This document shows positions 36,180 through 47,403 of a stretch of 64,000 nt of DNA, one piece after another. Where the stretch lies: NCBI GenBank assembly GCA_028095005.1, contig CM051461.1, positions 171,871,144 to 171,935,143 of the forward strand, read 5' to 3'. Source of the DNA: Rhynchospora pubera (lineage: Eukaryota > Streptophyta > Magnoliopsida > Poales > Cyperaceae). Position numbers and translations under genes: made by a program. Numbering within the stretch: position 1 is the stretch's first letter; each line of letters opens with the position of its first letter. Under the pieces are notes generated by a model. It had not been told where the DNA came from and did not search any database. It saw nothing but the letters and a program-made list of their open reading frames with translations.

Positions 36180-37815
36180 ATGGCGTCCTTCGACTCATTC
36201 CCTCGCGACGACGACGAGTACCTGCGCTTCGACTCGTCGTTCTCCTCCGCTGTGGTCGGAGAAGACGAGGAAGGGGTGCATATCTCCGACGAGATGTCTG
36301 GGCCCCACATGTCAGGGCAAGGAAGCTTCCCTCCCTCCCCTGAGCCGGAGTACGTGTTCGGATCGGACCCGATCGGCATGCCTGGTTTGAACGGAGGAGA
36401 TGAGGAGAACGATGGAGGGGTATTTGTGTCAGATGGTGAAGATACCGGGCCGGTTCTGCCACCTCCTACTGAGATGCAACCTGAGCCTGGTTCTGCACTT
36501 CGCGAGTGGCGCAGGTTGATTTTTTATTATATACTTCTTTTTTAAGTTATTTAAATATTTTGGTCGGTGTAAAGGAACTAGGCCTTTTGTTATTGTCGAC
36601 TGATTGGTTCCCTTTTGCTTTTTATTATATATAAAAATTGAATATTTGAAAATTGTGTAGAGTTACAATATGGAAATAGGGCATTAGAAGTTTGTCTCAT
36701 ATAAATGCTGTGCTTGTTTTGTTATAATTTGAACGTGTCATTGTGTGTGTAACTTAAAATTAGCTATAGATAATGAAGTTGAAAATGACCTTTATTTTCC
36801 TAAATGATTTAGAGGAATAAATTATCTTCAAGTGTTAGCTCACAATTGAGTTAGATGGAACCAGATGATGTCACTAATGATTGGTACTAATGTACTAGAC
36901 AAAATGCACTTGTACTGGAGGAAAAGGAGAAGAGGGAGAAAGAGCTAAGGAACCAAATTATAGCTGAAGCAGAAGAGTACAAGAAAGCCTTTTACGAGAA
37001 AAGAATACTCAATGTTGAGACTAACAAGGTTCATAGCAGGGAGAAAGAAAAGGTACACTTGATTTAATCTGGACATGATAATTTTGTATTTGTTATCAAT
37101 CATTTGGGTAAGATTCTATTTCTAATATTTGAAACAACATTTTTGGTTGAAATGGAAATGGGGGTCTGTTATCAGGTTAATGAATTGTTGTACTATTCAT
37201 TATACTTTCTTTCCGAAACAAACTAATGATTTATCTTTCTGGCTACATTTAGTGCTATCATTTTAAACCTTGCATGGAAATTTTACCTTTCTATGGGATC
37301 TTCAAGACCACTGATTAAGACAATTAAAATATGTTATCAAAGTAGACAGCATACTTAGTTGCTGATTATGCATTTAAAATTACTGAGATATGTACTTTCA
37401 CAGAGATGTGAATACCTAGCATTTAATTGCTTTCTGTTCCTCCCAGATTTTTGTTGCAAACCACGAGAAGTTCCATGCAAATGCCGATAAACATTACTGG
37501 AAGTCGATTTCTGAGCTGATCCCACACGAAATTGTGAACATAGACAAAAAGAGGGGCAAAAAAGACAAGGAGAAGAAACCCTCTGTAGTTGTGATCCAAG
37601 GCCCGAAGCCCGGTAAACCAACGGACCTTTCAAGATTGCGTCAGATCCTGGTGAAGTTAAAACACTCACCACCACCTCACATGAACCCGCCTCCACCACC
37701 ATCACCTTCAGATGCTGCTAAAGATGGAGAACAGGAAGGTGCGCCATCAAAAGAAGGTTCTCCACCAGTGAAAGAACAGCCAGCAAAAGATAGTGAAAAA
37801 ACATCGACATCTTGA
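36180..37815 (+). CDS. CLC: Clathrin light chain
   Basis: Light chain of the clathrin triskelion, which coats vesicles at the plasma membrane and trans-Golgi network and regulates heavy-chain assembly. Three exons: 36180-36514, 36899-37052 and 37447-37815 (stop TGA), 285 residues. The acidic N-terminus (MASFDSFPRDDDEYLRF, VSDGEDTGPVLPPP) is typical of plant CLCs. REWRRQNALVLEEKEKREKE opens the charged helical heavy-chain-binding region, followed by IIAEAEEYKKAFYEKR. Then come the conserved FHANADKHYWKSISELIP and VIQGPKPGKPTDLSRLRQIL. The C-terminus is Pro/Ser/Lys-rich. Introns are phase 2 and phase 0 with GT/AG borders and the frame is intact. Plants have several CLC paralogues; which one this is cannot be told. 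Confidence 0.94.
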
Positions 37816-38413
37816 GAGTTTGTTTGTGTTTCAGTTATGCTTGCTTAGAGTAGGGTTAGGGAAATGTTATCGCTTAACTAGACAAAATAGAAGTGTTATC
37901 TCGATTATTTCGTTTGGTATGCACTGTTATTCTACATATCTTCATATTTTGCACGTTAGGTATATTTATAATTATTAATGTTTAATGTTATGATGCTAGC
38001 TTATTCTTTTCTGGCTCTCCAAACTTTCTGCCTTAATTATTATTATACTTCAGATGGCTAGTCAAACATTGTCTAGGTATTCAGTTCTCCTTTTGTTACT
38101 TTAAACACCATCTTTCATTGCCATGTTTGCTCAGATAAAATGCACTGGCTTGTGGGCCTAATTTCAGTGAAATTTAAAATTGCTAAAAACTAAAAGCATG
38201 CCTTACTATACGGATCGTAAAAATAACACTCAAATGTAATTCAATAAGCACATTAGACTCCTATATTGAGCATTTGGCAGATCCTCGCCAAACATCATGA
38301 AAAAAAAAATGAAGTCAATATATTTCGAGCAATCTCCGCTCACATTATAATAATATACTTTACATCAGCTGCCTAAAATTGTACATGCCAACTAAGCAGG
38401 CACTCTACATAAC
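37816..38413. other. Shared 3' region of convergent genes
   Basis: About 600 bp between the CLC stop (+) and the kinase stop (-), holding both 3' UTRs. AT-rich; no other feature. Confidence 0.55.
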
Positions 38414-41033
38414 CTACCTAGGAATCACCTCAGTAAAACTAACAGAGTTCGAGGTAAATGGCACAGTATCTTCAGTACATAACGAGCTCTTGAAGGGAGA
38501 ATTTGTTGACCTTGTACCAACACCCATTTTTGCATCTTTTCTGATGCTGTTGTAATCATTTATGAAACCAGGTGGGGTAAGCTCCTTTTCGTGTAGCTTA
38601 ATTGGCCGTGACAGCATTTCAATCACTTGAAACATGTTAGGTCGCCGCATGGCGGATGACTGAGTGCAAAAAAGCGCTACTTTCATGTACCTTAGCACTT
38701 CTTCTTCCGGACAATCTTCAAGAGTGCGGTCCACTAGTTCTTTCAGACGACCTTCTTGGTAAAACTGCCATGCCTGTGAATAAAAAAGGCATCTTAGTAT
38801 ATTGGAATGGATTCTGTTACCGGGTAGGAAACTTGTCTGTCAATACTTTATCAGCAACCAGTCCTAGCTGGTAAAGTATTGGCCTCTGGTACTACAATAC
38901 CAGCTTATGTATAATGTACTGGATCTTCTGCTTGCAATTTTTTATATGTTCCGCCAGAATACATCAAAATACACATCAATATCCCTATGGAATGAAACAT
39001 CTCACATCCTCTCCTAAGATACAAGAAGCATCATTAATTCTTCTTTCAAAAAGTACTCCTAAGTCCTAACAATGCGAGGAGTGGTCTCGGCGCTACTAAA
39101 GCAGATCATTTCTTTGATGTTTTGTAGGATCATATTCCATACTTCCTATGCTTCTTATAGTTATAGATACAAATTTTCATTCTGCAGGTGAAAGGATGGT
39201 ATTGGCATTTCTTACATGAAACAACTAGTCTCAATGTTTTCTTTTTTTACTACGATACTTACTCTTTCCAAAAGAAGCTTCCCGTCCTCGGACAAGAGGG
39301 ACCGTGAACTACTCTTTCCAGTAATAATCTCCAATATAAGTATCCCAAAACTATAAATGTCAGCCTTCTTGGTTAATTGTCCATGCCATGCATATTCTGG
39401 AGCCAAATAACCACTGCAGTTATAGATGAAAAGGACTTCTATTAGTTTAAGTTCAAGTTCAATATTATATCAAATGTAGTTCAACGTGAGATCTTACGTG
39501 GTTCCAGCCACACGGGTGCTTATGTGCGTGATGTTATCTGGGAATAATTTAGCCAGGCCGAAATCCCCAATTTTTGGGTTGTAATTTTGGTCAAGTAATA
39601 TATTACTGGCCTTTATGTCTCTGTGCACTATATGTGGATCCAGCTCCTCGTGCAAAAATGCCAGACCTCGTGCTATCCCAATGCAAATTAAACTTCTTAT
39701 GCTCCAGTTGAACTTATTTGGCTCACTATATGGACCTGCTTGTTAGAAAATTAATGGAAATCTTGTAAGTTGGCTTTTGTACATAAAGAGAATCTGTCTC
39801 ATGTTTGATGAACCTATATTTACTTTCCCTTCCTGTTATAACTAAAGTATATTTAGCATCATCTCAATGAAAAGCAATAGTGGATTGCAAAAGGATATTT
39901 CCACAAATGACCTTTATATTGCAACATTTATGTTCCGCACTAAATTCACACTAATTGAAGTATTATTTTACCTAATAAAGCATGATCGAGGCTGCTGTTC
40001 TGTAAGTACTCATAAACCAAAATGCGACTGTTGCCTTGAATGCAACAACCTAATAATTCAACAAGATTAGGATGTTTGACATTCGTGATTGCATCAATCT
40101 CTGTCAAAAATTCTCTGATCCCTTGCTTTGACTCAGCTGAAAGAACTTTTGCTGCCACCTCTTGGCCACTCCTTAAAGTGCCCTGAAGATGAGACCAACA
40201 AAAACACACAATATCAGATTAGAGTTCGAAATTTGTTTTTTAAAATAAATCGAATGTAAATCTCCAATCAGATGAATCCTTTTCAACAACTTGATATGTG
40301 CAGTCAGATTTTATGTTATATTAGCTCAGAAATGTTAAAGTATATGCTAAACACCCGAATCCATCGTCAGTTAGATCAATTCTAGCACTTTATCTGTGAA
40401 AAAAATATTATAAATCAAATGGCACTAAGTACCTTGTAAACAATTCCAAATCCTCCTCGGCCAATTTTATTGTCTCGATGGAAATTATCAGTTGCAGATC
40501 TCAGCTCATTGTATGAAAACAATTTTATGTTCTTCTCTTGCGAAAAGCCTACAATGACGATGCAGCTTAAATCATTATTAATTTATCAAAACTATAATCA
40601 TGTTATATTTATTTGAAACAATTAAGTGGTTACTATAGTTTTAACCCTTTCACATACTAAAAATATGCTGGCACAAGAATTTGTGTCCTTCAAATTGTGC
40701 ACTATGAAATGAATTTTTATATATGATTCTTCGAAGATAATCTAATTTGGTTACCTCCTAGACAAAGAATGCTGGTTTGAATATGCTGAGACCAAACTTG
40801 TATTACCAGGCAAAATATGACTTAAGGATTTGAGTTGACAACCTGGAAATTACCACAGTTTTTTTTTTCCCTGAGTTTTGCACAAGCTGTATAAACATCC
40901 CAATTCCCAAATTTCCAATGCAACCATTTAATATAAAAATCAAACAACACCAATTCAATTGATACAAACCTGTTATTTCCTGCTGAGGGCCATGCTTTTT
41001 TTTCTTAAACTTACCAAAGCAACACCAATTCAT
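38414..41033 (-). CDS. Receptor-like cytoplasmic Ser/Thr kinase, CRPK1-like
   Basis: Predicted cytoplasmic or membrane-tethered kinase of the family that includes Arabidopsis cold-responsive protein kinase 1. Six coding exons on minus: 41033-40970, 40548-40433, 40182-39972, 39735-39498, 39413-39263 and 38773-38414, giving 379 residues. There is no signal peptide or membrane span. Cys4 and Cys5 near the N-terminus (MNWCCFGKF) are possible acylation sites. Kinase landmarks: Gly-rich loop GRGGFG (51-56), VAAK with Lys72, HRDIKASN with Asp170, DFGLAK (188-193) and TGYLAPEYA. A C-terminal tail rich in Ser/Thr ends FTEVIPR. All catalytic residues are present, so it should be active. A non-coding first exon is likely: the minus strand shows a donor at about 41422 and an acceptor before 41082. 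The CRPK1-like label is by resemblance of order and length; the upstream signal is unknown. Confidence 0.9.
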
Positions 41034-41081
41034 TATTCAAGTAAGCTACATGTGCTGTGCCAATTTGATAGAAGAGGCTGA

Positions 41082-41600
41082 CCTGTTGAATACAAATTAA
41101 GCTTAAATTTCATATCTTGCCAGGCATGGCAGCCAAGCAAGGAAAAAGAAAAATTGAAATGCTTTAAAGGTTTACACTGTAATTTCAAAAAGGAACAATA
41201 AACTCTGAATAACAACAAAAAACCACTGAAATATTTTAGAAAATTCAGCGCCAATAGAACACAAAAGGCCTATTTGTTTCAGAAAACTGTTTATTTCCTT
41301 CCATACGACTTAAAAATAGCAAGTGGTGACTTAAAAATTCAAGCAAAACATTCAAGGAAATCGCTATCTAAAGAGTAGGAGAATACTTAACTAAGTAAAG
41401 AATAATTAAAAATCATCAAACCTGATAGATCCAGCTCAAACTTCAGCTTAGCTCACTTGTTCCAAATTCAAACCCTAACTTGAACTAATCAACTAATCAA
41501 CAGACGAATTCGAGCAAATTATAAAGAGGAAATCGCTGAACGAGTCAGGCTCTCTCTCTTTTACTAAATCCTCAACCGCTGTTATTGGTCTCTGTTTGTG
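41082..41600 (-). other. 5' UTR intron and upstream exon of the kinase gene
   Basis: On minus, CTATCAG|GTTTG (exon end at plus 41422) and a T-rich stretch ending AACAG|GT (exon start at plus 41082) suggest a 5' UTR intron of about 340 bp. The first exon would include a CT/AG-rich leader near 41550. This is inferred from splice signals only. Confidence 0.45.
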
Positions 41601-41989
41601 CGCTGTGTTGCTACTTCTTATACGCTTCTCTCTGTTTCGTTTAATTTTCTAACCTCTTCGATTAGTTCTAGTTTTAAATAAATAAAATGGCGAGCGAGGT
41701 AATCCCATCCGTTCGATTTTCTTGACCAACGGTGAGGAATCAGTGTGTGAACGCGCTTCAGTTTCCTATTTGTTCGGTTAATAATAGGTCAACATGGTAG
41801 AAGACAACAGAAAGTGTGGATAGCGACATCTAGTTCACTTTTTCTTCCGAAATACTTCCATTGCACGATGCTGCAATGTCTCAATGACTGTAGCGAAACT
41901 AATATCCTCAAATAACTTTGTGCTAGAAAAAAAAATATTTTTCAATAGCGCCTCACCACGGTTTGTTTTTATTTTAATATCGGGGGTGA

Positions 41990-42770
41990 TAAGATCCTCC
42001 TCGATATTCACCATCCCTATCATCCCATCAGTTATTAAACGCGTTTTCTATTTTTGACTCTACGCACTTTTTATTTTTGACTATCGTCTTCTGTTCGCTC
42101 TCTTTTTTCGCTCTTCTGCTTCCCTCCCTCTCGCGTACGCTGTCTCCCCCATCCTTCCCCCTCCCCCCTCTCCATCCCACGTACGATGTCTCACCCACCT
42201 CACCCTCCCCCTCCCTCACACTTCATAACCGTTGAAATTATTATGCATAAATGTTGAAGTTAATATCGTAATTGTTGAACTTAAATATATAATTGTTGAA
42301 GTCAATATATACAGTTCTTAAAATTATTATCGTAACTGTTGTATATATTAACTTCAACAGTTATGATATTAACTTCAATAATTATAAATATTAACTTCAA
42401 CAATTAAGATATTAACCTCAATAGTTATATATATTAACTATAACAGTTATATATATTAATTTCAACAGTTACGATAATAATTTCAACAATTGTATATATT
42501 GACTTCAACAGTTATGAAGTGTGTGGGAGGGGAGAGGGGTGAAGAGGGACAACAGCGGGAGGGAGGAGGGATGAGGGAGGAAGGGGGAGGGGGGAGAGGG
42601 ACAGCGTACGCGAGAGGGAGGAGGAATGAGGGGGAGGGGGATGGCGTACACGGGAGGAGGGAGGAGGGGGGAGAGGGGGGAGACGGACAGTGTACGCTGA
42701 AATGAGTTAGTTCAGCACTGGATAACACGGGGATGATGGGGATGGTAGAAACTTAGGATGGTCCTAAGCA
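41990..42770. repeat. Foldback element with pyrimidine/purine arms and AACAGTTAT core array
   Basis: The outer ends carry ACCATCCCTATCATCCC (left) and its near inverse GGGATGATGGGGATGGT (right). Next come CT-rich and GA-rich arms that are complementary in style (CCTCCCTCTCGCGTACGCTG versus CAGCGTACGCGAGAGGGAGG). The centre (42224-42515) is about 13 units of roughly 20 bp built on TTAACTTCAACAGTTATGAT in changing orientation. No coding potential; not assigned to a known family. A related structure lies at 56596-57770. Confidence 0.65.
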
Positions 42771-43061
42771 ATTCCGTTTTAATATTTATAGGTAGATAAT
42801 AATTTATGCATTATATCATAATTCATATTTATATTTGAATAAACAATTTCGCCATAATATAATTTATGCATTATATCATAATTCACAATATCGCATGCTT
42901 TTTAAGAAATCTTGTTCAGTAAAATTCATAAAAGATTAAATAGCATCGTTATTTAAATTAAATTACATCCATGAAATTTAATAAACTATATCAGCATTAT
43001 TCGTATTCATTTGAAAATAATTAATATCCAATTAAAAAAGAAATATATATATATAGAGAGA

Positions 43062-43448
43062 GATTGGCTAAAGTATACTCCAGCATATAGATAGTCCGTA
43101 TGTTGGAGTAGTTTCTCAAAATCTAAAATGCATACAGTCGATCCGAACCTTTCAAATTGTTCTCCATATTGAAATCTCCTAGGAAACCAAAATTTATATT
43201 TTTTCGAATTTTTTTGCTATATATTAGCTATTTTAAAAAAACACTGTAAAGGGATATTTCTGACCCTTCAATTTGAAAATAGCATAATATATGGCAAAAA
43301 AATTCGAAAAATATAAAATTTGATCTTGAAGGATATTTTTACATGGAAAACAACTTGAACGGTTTGAATCGACTGTTTGAATTTTAGATTTTGAGAAACT
43401 ACTCTAGCATACGGGTTTGATTCGTATGTTGGAGTATACTTTAGCCAA

Positions 43449-43450
<2 letters not shown>
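43062..43450. mobile_element. Long-TIR MITE inserted in AT/AG microsatellite
   Basis: Both ends begin GATTGGCTAAAGTATACTCC (the right end as reverse complement) and continue as imperfect arms of about 150 bp, including GAGTAGTTTCTCAAAATCT. The flanks are (AT)n(AG)n on the left and the mirror (CT)n(AT)n on the right. It is 389 bp and non-coding. The style resembles the element at 56971. Confidence 0.78.
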
Positions 43451-43481
<31 letters not shown>

Positions 43482-43539
43482 TTAAATACTATCTATAATC
43501 ACATTTGAACAAATTGCACATTGAGATTGTATGAAAAGT

Positions 43540-43820
43540 AAGCATTAGAATGCAGATGAAAATTGCTGGTCATTTTGTAAGAGTACAATGGGTAGTTAAG
43601 AAGAGGTGATTGGAGGACTTAGGGAGAGTTTATCTTTAGTTTTACTCAGTGTTTTTATATTTTGTTTTCTATTGAGATGCTTTTGAGTTGTTGGATAGGG
43701 AGATTTGGACTAGGAAATAGATAGTTGTAGGTGCTTGAAGATTTTTTTATTAGAAATTGTAATATTTTTGTTTCTGTAATGGAAATAGGCCCAATGGCCT
43801 TTTCTCAAAAAAAAAAAAAA
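43540..43820 (+). mobile_element. 5'-truncated LINE-like retroposon with poly-A tail
   Basis: A 281-bp insert ends in 14 A (43807-43820). It is flanked by an exact 14-bp duplication, ATTGTATGAAAAGT (43526-43539 and 43820-43833; the first A of the right copy is shared with the tail). The 3' end GCCCAATGGCCTTTTCTC before the A run resembles plant L1 LINE 3' tails. No reverse transcriptase remains, so it could also be another L1-mobilised RNA. Confidence 0.8.
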
Positions 43821-44611
43821 TTGTATGAAAAGTCTAGTGTAAAAGCGTTTGTAGTATTCTTACTTATTAGAAAATTACAAATCCAAGAGCATAGAACTTT
43901 CATGCCAATAATACAACGAGTTTTGCTATGGTGAGTCGCACTCTGGTGCGCCACAATTTAGACTGTCAGATCCACTTCTAGAATCGTACAGATCGCATAT
44001 ATTGATTTGCGTTGGATCAAGTTTAATTTTTCTGTTACGTCTCTCTTTTTTCGTTACCTTGTTTTTTTTTCCTGTCTTTCTCCATCTCTTTAAAATCGCT
44101 TAGATTTGAGAGACTGAGCGAAATCCTAAAAATATGAGGGGGGGATCTGAGAGCATCAACACCTCAAAGCGAACAAGTTCTCAGCTCCTCCACATGTCTT
44201 GCCACCTCTTAACTGTTCTGTCTCTCTCCTTTGCACGCCTTGCCTTCTCTCCTCTTAGAGACTCAATGCGTTCAATTTTTAACTTTCTGAATATGTTCTC
44301 TTTTTCTCTCAACTTAAGTAGTTGCTTTAATTTATAATTTTTCTAATATTCAACTGTGGATAAATTTTTCTATAAGTTTGCTTTTACCGATTTAACATTT
44401 CTAATTTAAATTAGGATTTTGATTTTTGACCACCATAATTGTGGATATGTCAAATCAAAAGAAGGAATCCACTAGAAAGTAATTTTGATGATGTACAATA
44501 CTTTCTCTTGATCCAAACTCATCAGCATATATTGTGGAAAATATGAGGTTTTAGCCTGATCTATGAAATGAATTAGATATTCAGATAGTTATAATGGGAC
44601 TAGGAATAATA

Positions 44612-44888
44612 ACTGTCGTCTGTAGTTTTGTCATCTCTGCCATCGTTAAATATAAAGTGAACATATACAGAAAATAAGGTGAACATAAAGACGATCTAAC
44701 TAAACACATACAAACAAACAAGTGTTGTCATCATTTGCTCAGAATTTTACATGCATATTCAACTTATTTTTATTGAACTTATTTGTTTGTATGTGTTCAC
44801 TTAGATCATCTATATGTTCACCTTGTTTGCTGTATATGTTCACTTTATATTTAGCGATGGCAGGGATGGCAAAACTGCAGATGGCAGT
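44612..44888. mobile_element. MITE with about 90-bp inverted repeats
   Basis: The left end ACTGTCGTCTGTAGTTTTG and the right end, reversed, ACTGCCATCTGCAGTTTTG begin arms that share AAATATAAAGTGAACATATA and CACATACAAACAAA. It is 277 bp and non-coding. The target duplication is unclear. Confidence 0.72.
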
Positions 44889-45208
44889 AATCAATTTCCG
44901 GTTTCTTTATCTCCATTGTCGAGGGGAGAACCAAACATTGACCTATCTTGACAATATTATTTTTCTTTAAATAAGGTCCTTTGTTTTAAGTTTTTATTTG
45001 TTCACGCATTTGATGGATACATTTTCTAATATATTGAAAAGAGAAAAATATTTGTCATCGCACTTTTAATAGGACTATAAATATAAATATTTTTAGTGTG
45101 TAGAAAAGGAATGCAATTATCGAGGTGCTATTTACTTTCTTTTAAGGTAATCATATTAATGTATTTTTTTCTAGTACGAGATGATGATCAAAATTCTGAA
45201 CTCATTTG

Positions 45209-45430
45209 GGGTGTGTTTGGATGAGCCAGGAATAAAGAATAGGAATAAGGAATTTCGGTTTGCGTGCTTATCATTATTCTTTATTCTTATATCATAGTTT
45301 TGTTAGTATAGGAATAAGGACCCTTATTTTTTTGTTCTTGTGTTGTTTGGATTGCACAAGAATAAGAATAAGCACGCAAATCGAAATTCCTTATTCATAT
45401 TTTCTATTCTCGACCTTTCCAAACACACCC
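45209..45430. mobile_element. Tourist-like MITE, TSD TTG
   Basis: The TIRs are GGGTGTGTTTGGA and TCCAAACACACCC (with a CTT before the right one). TTG flanks both sides (45206-45208 and 45431-45433). Internal inverted words such as GGAATAAGGAATTTCGGTTTGCGTGCTTA recur near the right end as the reverse complement. It is 222 bp. Superfamily by TIR style: PIF/Harbinger. Confidence 0.72.
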
Positions 45431-46963
45431 TTGGATAACAGGAATTGAGTTTTGACTGTATCGATATAAAAGTTAGACACGAGTCACACGACTCACACGA
45501 GACCGTTACTCTGGTGTTGCAACTGTAGACAAGTACGATCCAGAAAAATTCTATTAGAGAGATTTTGAGAGGCATGTGGCTTCTATGAAGTATGAAATGG
45601 CCAGCTTTTCCTAAAATAGCTATGTCTTAAAAAAAAATAGACAAAAATGGATATAAACCCCTACAATCTTTTTCAATTGGATATAATTCCCTATAATTTT
45701 TAAAACCGTAAATAATCCCCTCTAATCATATCCATTTGGATATAACCCCTTCTAACTCATTTTAATCTTATTTATAATTACAAAAATATCAACAACATAA
45801 TTTTATGACTAAATTACCCTCACTCCAACAACGTTTCATCTCCTTTCTTTGTTTCTTTCTGATATTGATGATATCATATTATAAATACTTCAATTCTAAG
45901 TCAGGTTTTTACTGTTCAATTATCTGAACCGTTCCTTTGTTCTGCTGGGTCTCTCGATGCGATCTTCTCCGTCCATCTTAGCATCTCTCTGCCCTTCGTC
46001 CTTTCTCTGCTCGCTTGCTTGATCTTCTGTTACCTTCTGTTTCGTCCCTACTTCGGTGTGCTTACTTTATGTTCTCCTCTTTTCTGTGGTGTGTTCCGTG
46101 GCTGCTGGATCTGTCTTTTGCTTTCGTTAGCGCAGCTGATCCGCCTCTCCCCTTTTCTCCCCGCGACCACGCCCCCCCGGTACCTTCCGGTCATTCGAGG
46201 TCGTACGGCTGCCTCGGTTTCTGTATGGATCCTGTGCGAGCATGTCGACATTGCTTCTGCTCCGAAATCAGTTCCCATTTCTTTTCTCTCCGTCCCTATC
46301 TGTGTTGTTCTTCTCTCTTGCATTCTCCTCCTGCGTTCTCCCTTCCAGGTACTATTTCTCTCCAGTTTTTCTTTCCTTCCTCCTCTCTGCGTTCTTACCT
46401 TTCTCCTTCCTGATTGCGCCTCATTTTCCCCTCTTTCTTTTTGTTTCGTCGTTCTTCCTATTAATTTTGAAAATCACGCCGTGCTGGGTTTTTTCCCTTG
46501 CAGATTTGTTCTCCTGCCTCCTGCTGCGCCGTGATTTGCTCCGGTATGTTTTTTCCCCTCATCTGTTTGGTTTTCCTGCACAGATGTATAAGGATTCTTG
46601 CTGTTTTTTTTTTCTGTTCTTTTCTGCATTTCCACATGATATAGGTTCTTTCTGCTAGGGAAAGAATTGTACCAGGTTAATCAGTCCACAGATCTTCCTA
46701 TCTTGGAAAGCTTTTTTCGCTTTTTTCCCTATCGAAAAAAAATCTTGCCATCACGCATTCTGTCAGATTGGCACACAAAATGCTCCTGGGTTCGTTACCA
46801 AACAGTGCTTTTTGTAGGTTTGCACACTGATCGAATTCTCTGTTTTAGGTTGTCATCAAATTATGTGTTTTAGGTTGTGTTGTCAGCTCCTGCAGAAGAG
46901 TACTGTTGTTCTTACTCTTTCTTTTCTCTGCCCCTGCTATTTTCTTCCTTTCTTCTTATTTTT

Positions 46964-47165
46964 TTACTTTTCCACTCCAAAAAAATATATATTGCCTGCG
47001 TTGTCTCCGTCGATGCAGGTGCCAGATTGGCTTTCTTTTTGTTGGTCCTTTCTTCCTGAGATACATTGCGTTTTTCTTTGTTGTATTCTTCTCATGCGTT
47101 TTTCTTTGTTGTGTTCTTCTCATGCTCTTCTCTATTACTTTTCCACTCCAAAAAAATATATATTG
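46964..47165 (+). repeat. Direct repeats in the leader of the RPA-like gene
   Basis: A 31-bp word starting TTACTTTTCCACTCC is present at 46964-46994 and 47135-47165. A unit of about 28 bp (GCGTTTTTCTTTGTTG...) is tandemly repeated at 47068 and 47096. They suggest local duplication in the CT-rich leader. Confidence 0.7.
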
Positions 47166-47403
47166 TTTTTCTCCTGATGGGCTCAAAATTCTCATACCTA
47201 ACACAACCAGTGCACATGCAGGCTACACAAAAAATATAGTCTATAAAGAAATCTATTCACAAATAGGTAACATAGCTGTGCCACCAATTAACCATTCTTT
47301 CTTTTTCATGCTTTATATTGTCACTCTTTGGCTTCATATCTTCAATCATGTTCTCTCTACTTTATTGAGCCTTCTGACTCCTCTAAATTCTTTGCAGATC
47401 AAC

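Noticed and set aside
43919..43990. GAGTTTTGCTATGGTGAGTC end similar to the 56971 MITE
   Set aside because: Only one end is visible and no partner was found within several hundred bp, so it is not listed as an element.
46015..47204. Several 80-215-codon ORFs upstream of the RPA-like gene
   Set aside because: They are hydrophobic, Phe/Leu/Ser-rich translations of a pyrimidine-rich leader in all three frames, a composition artefact.
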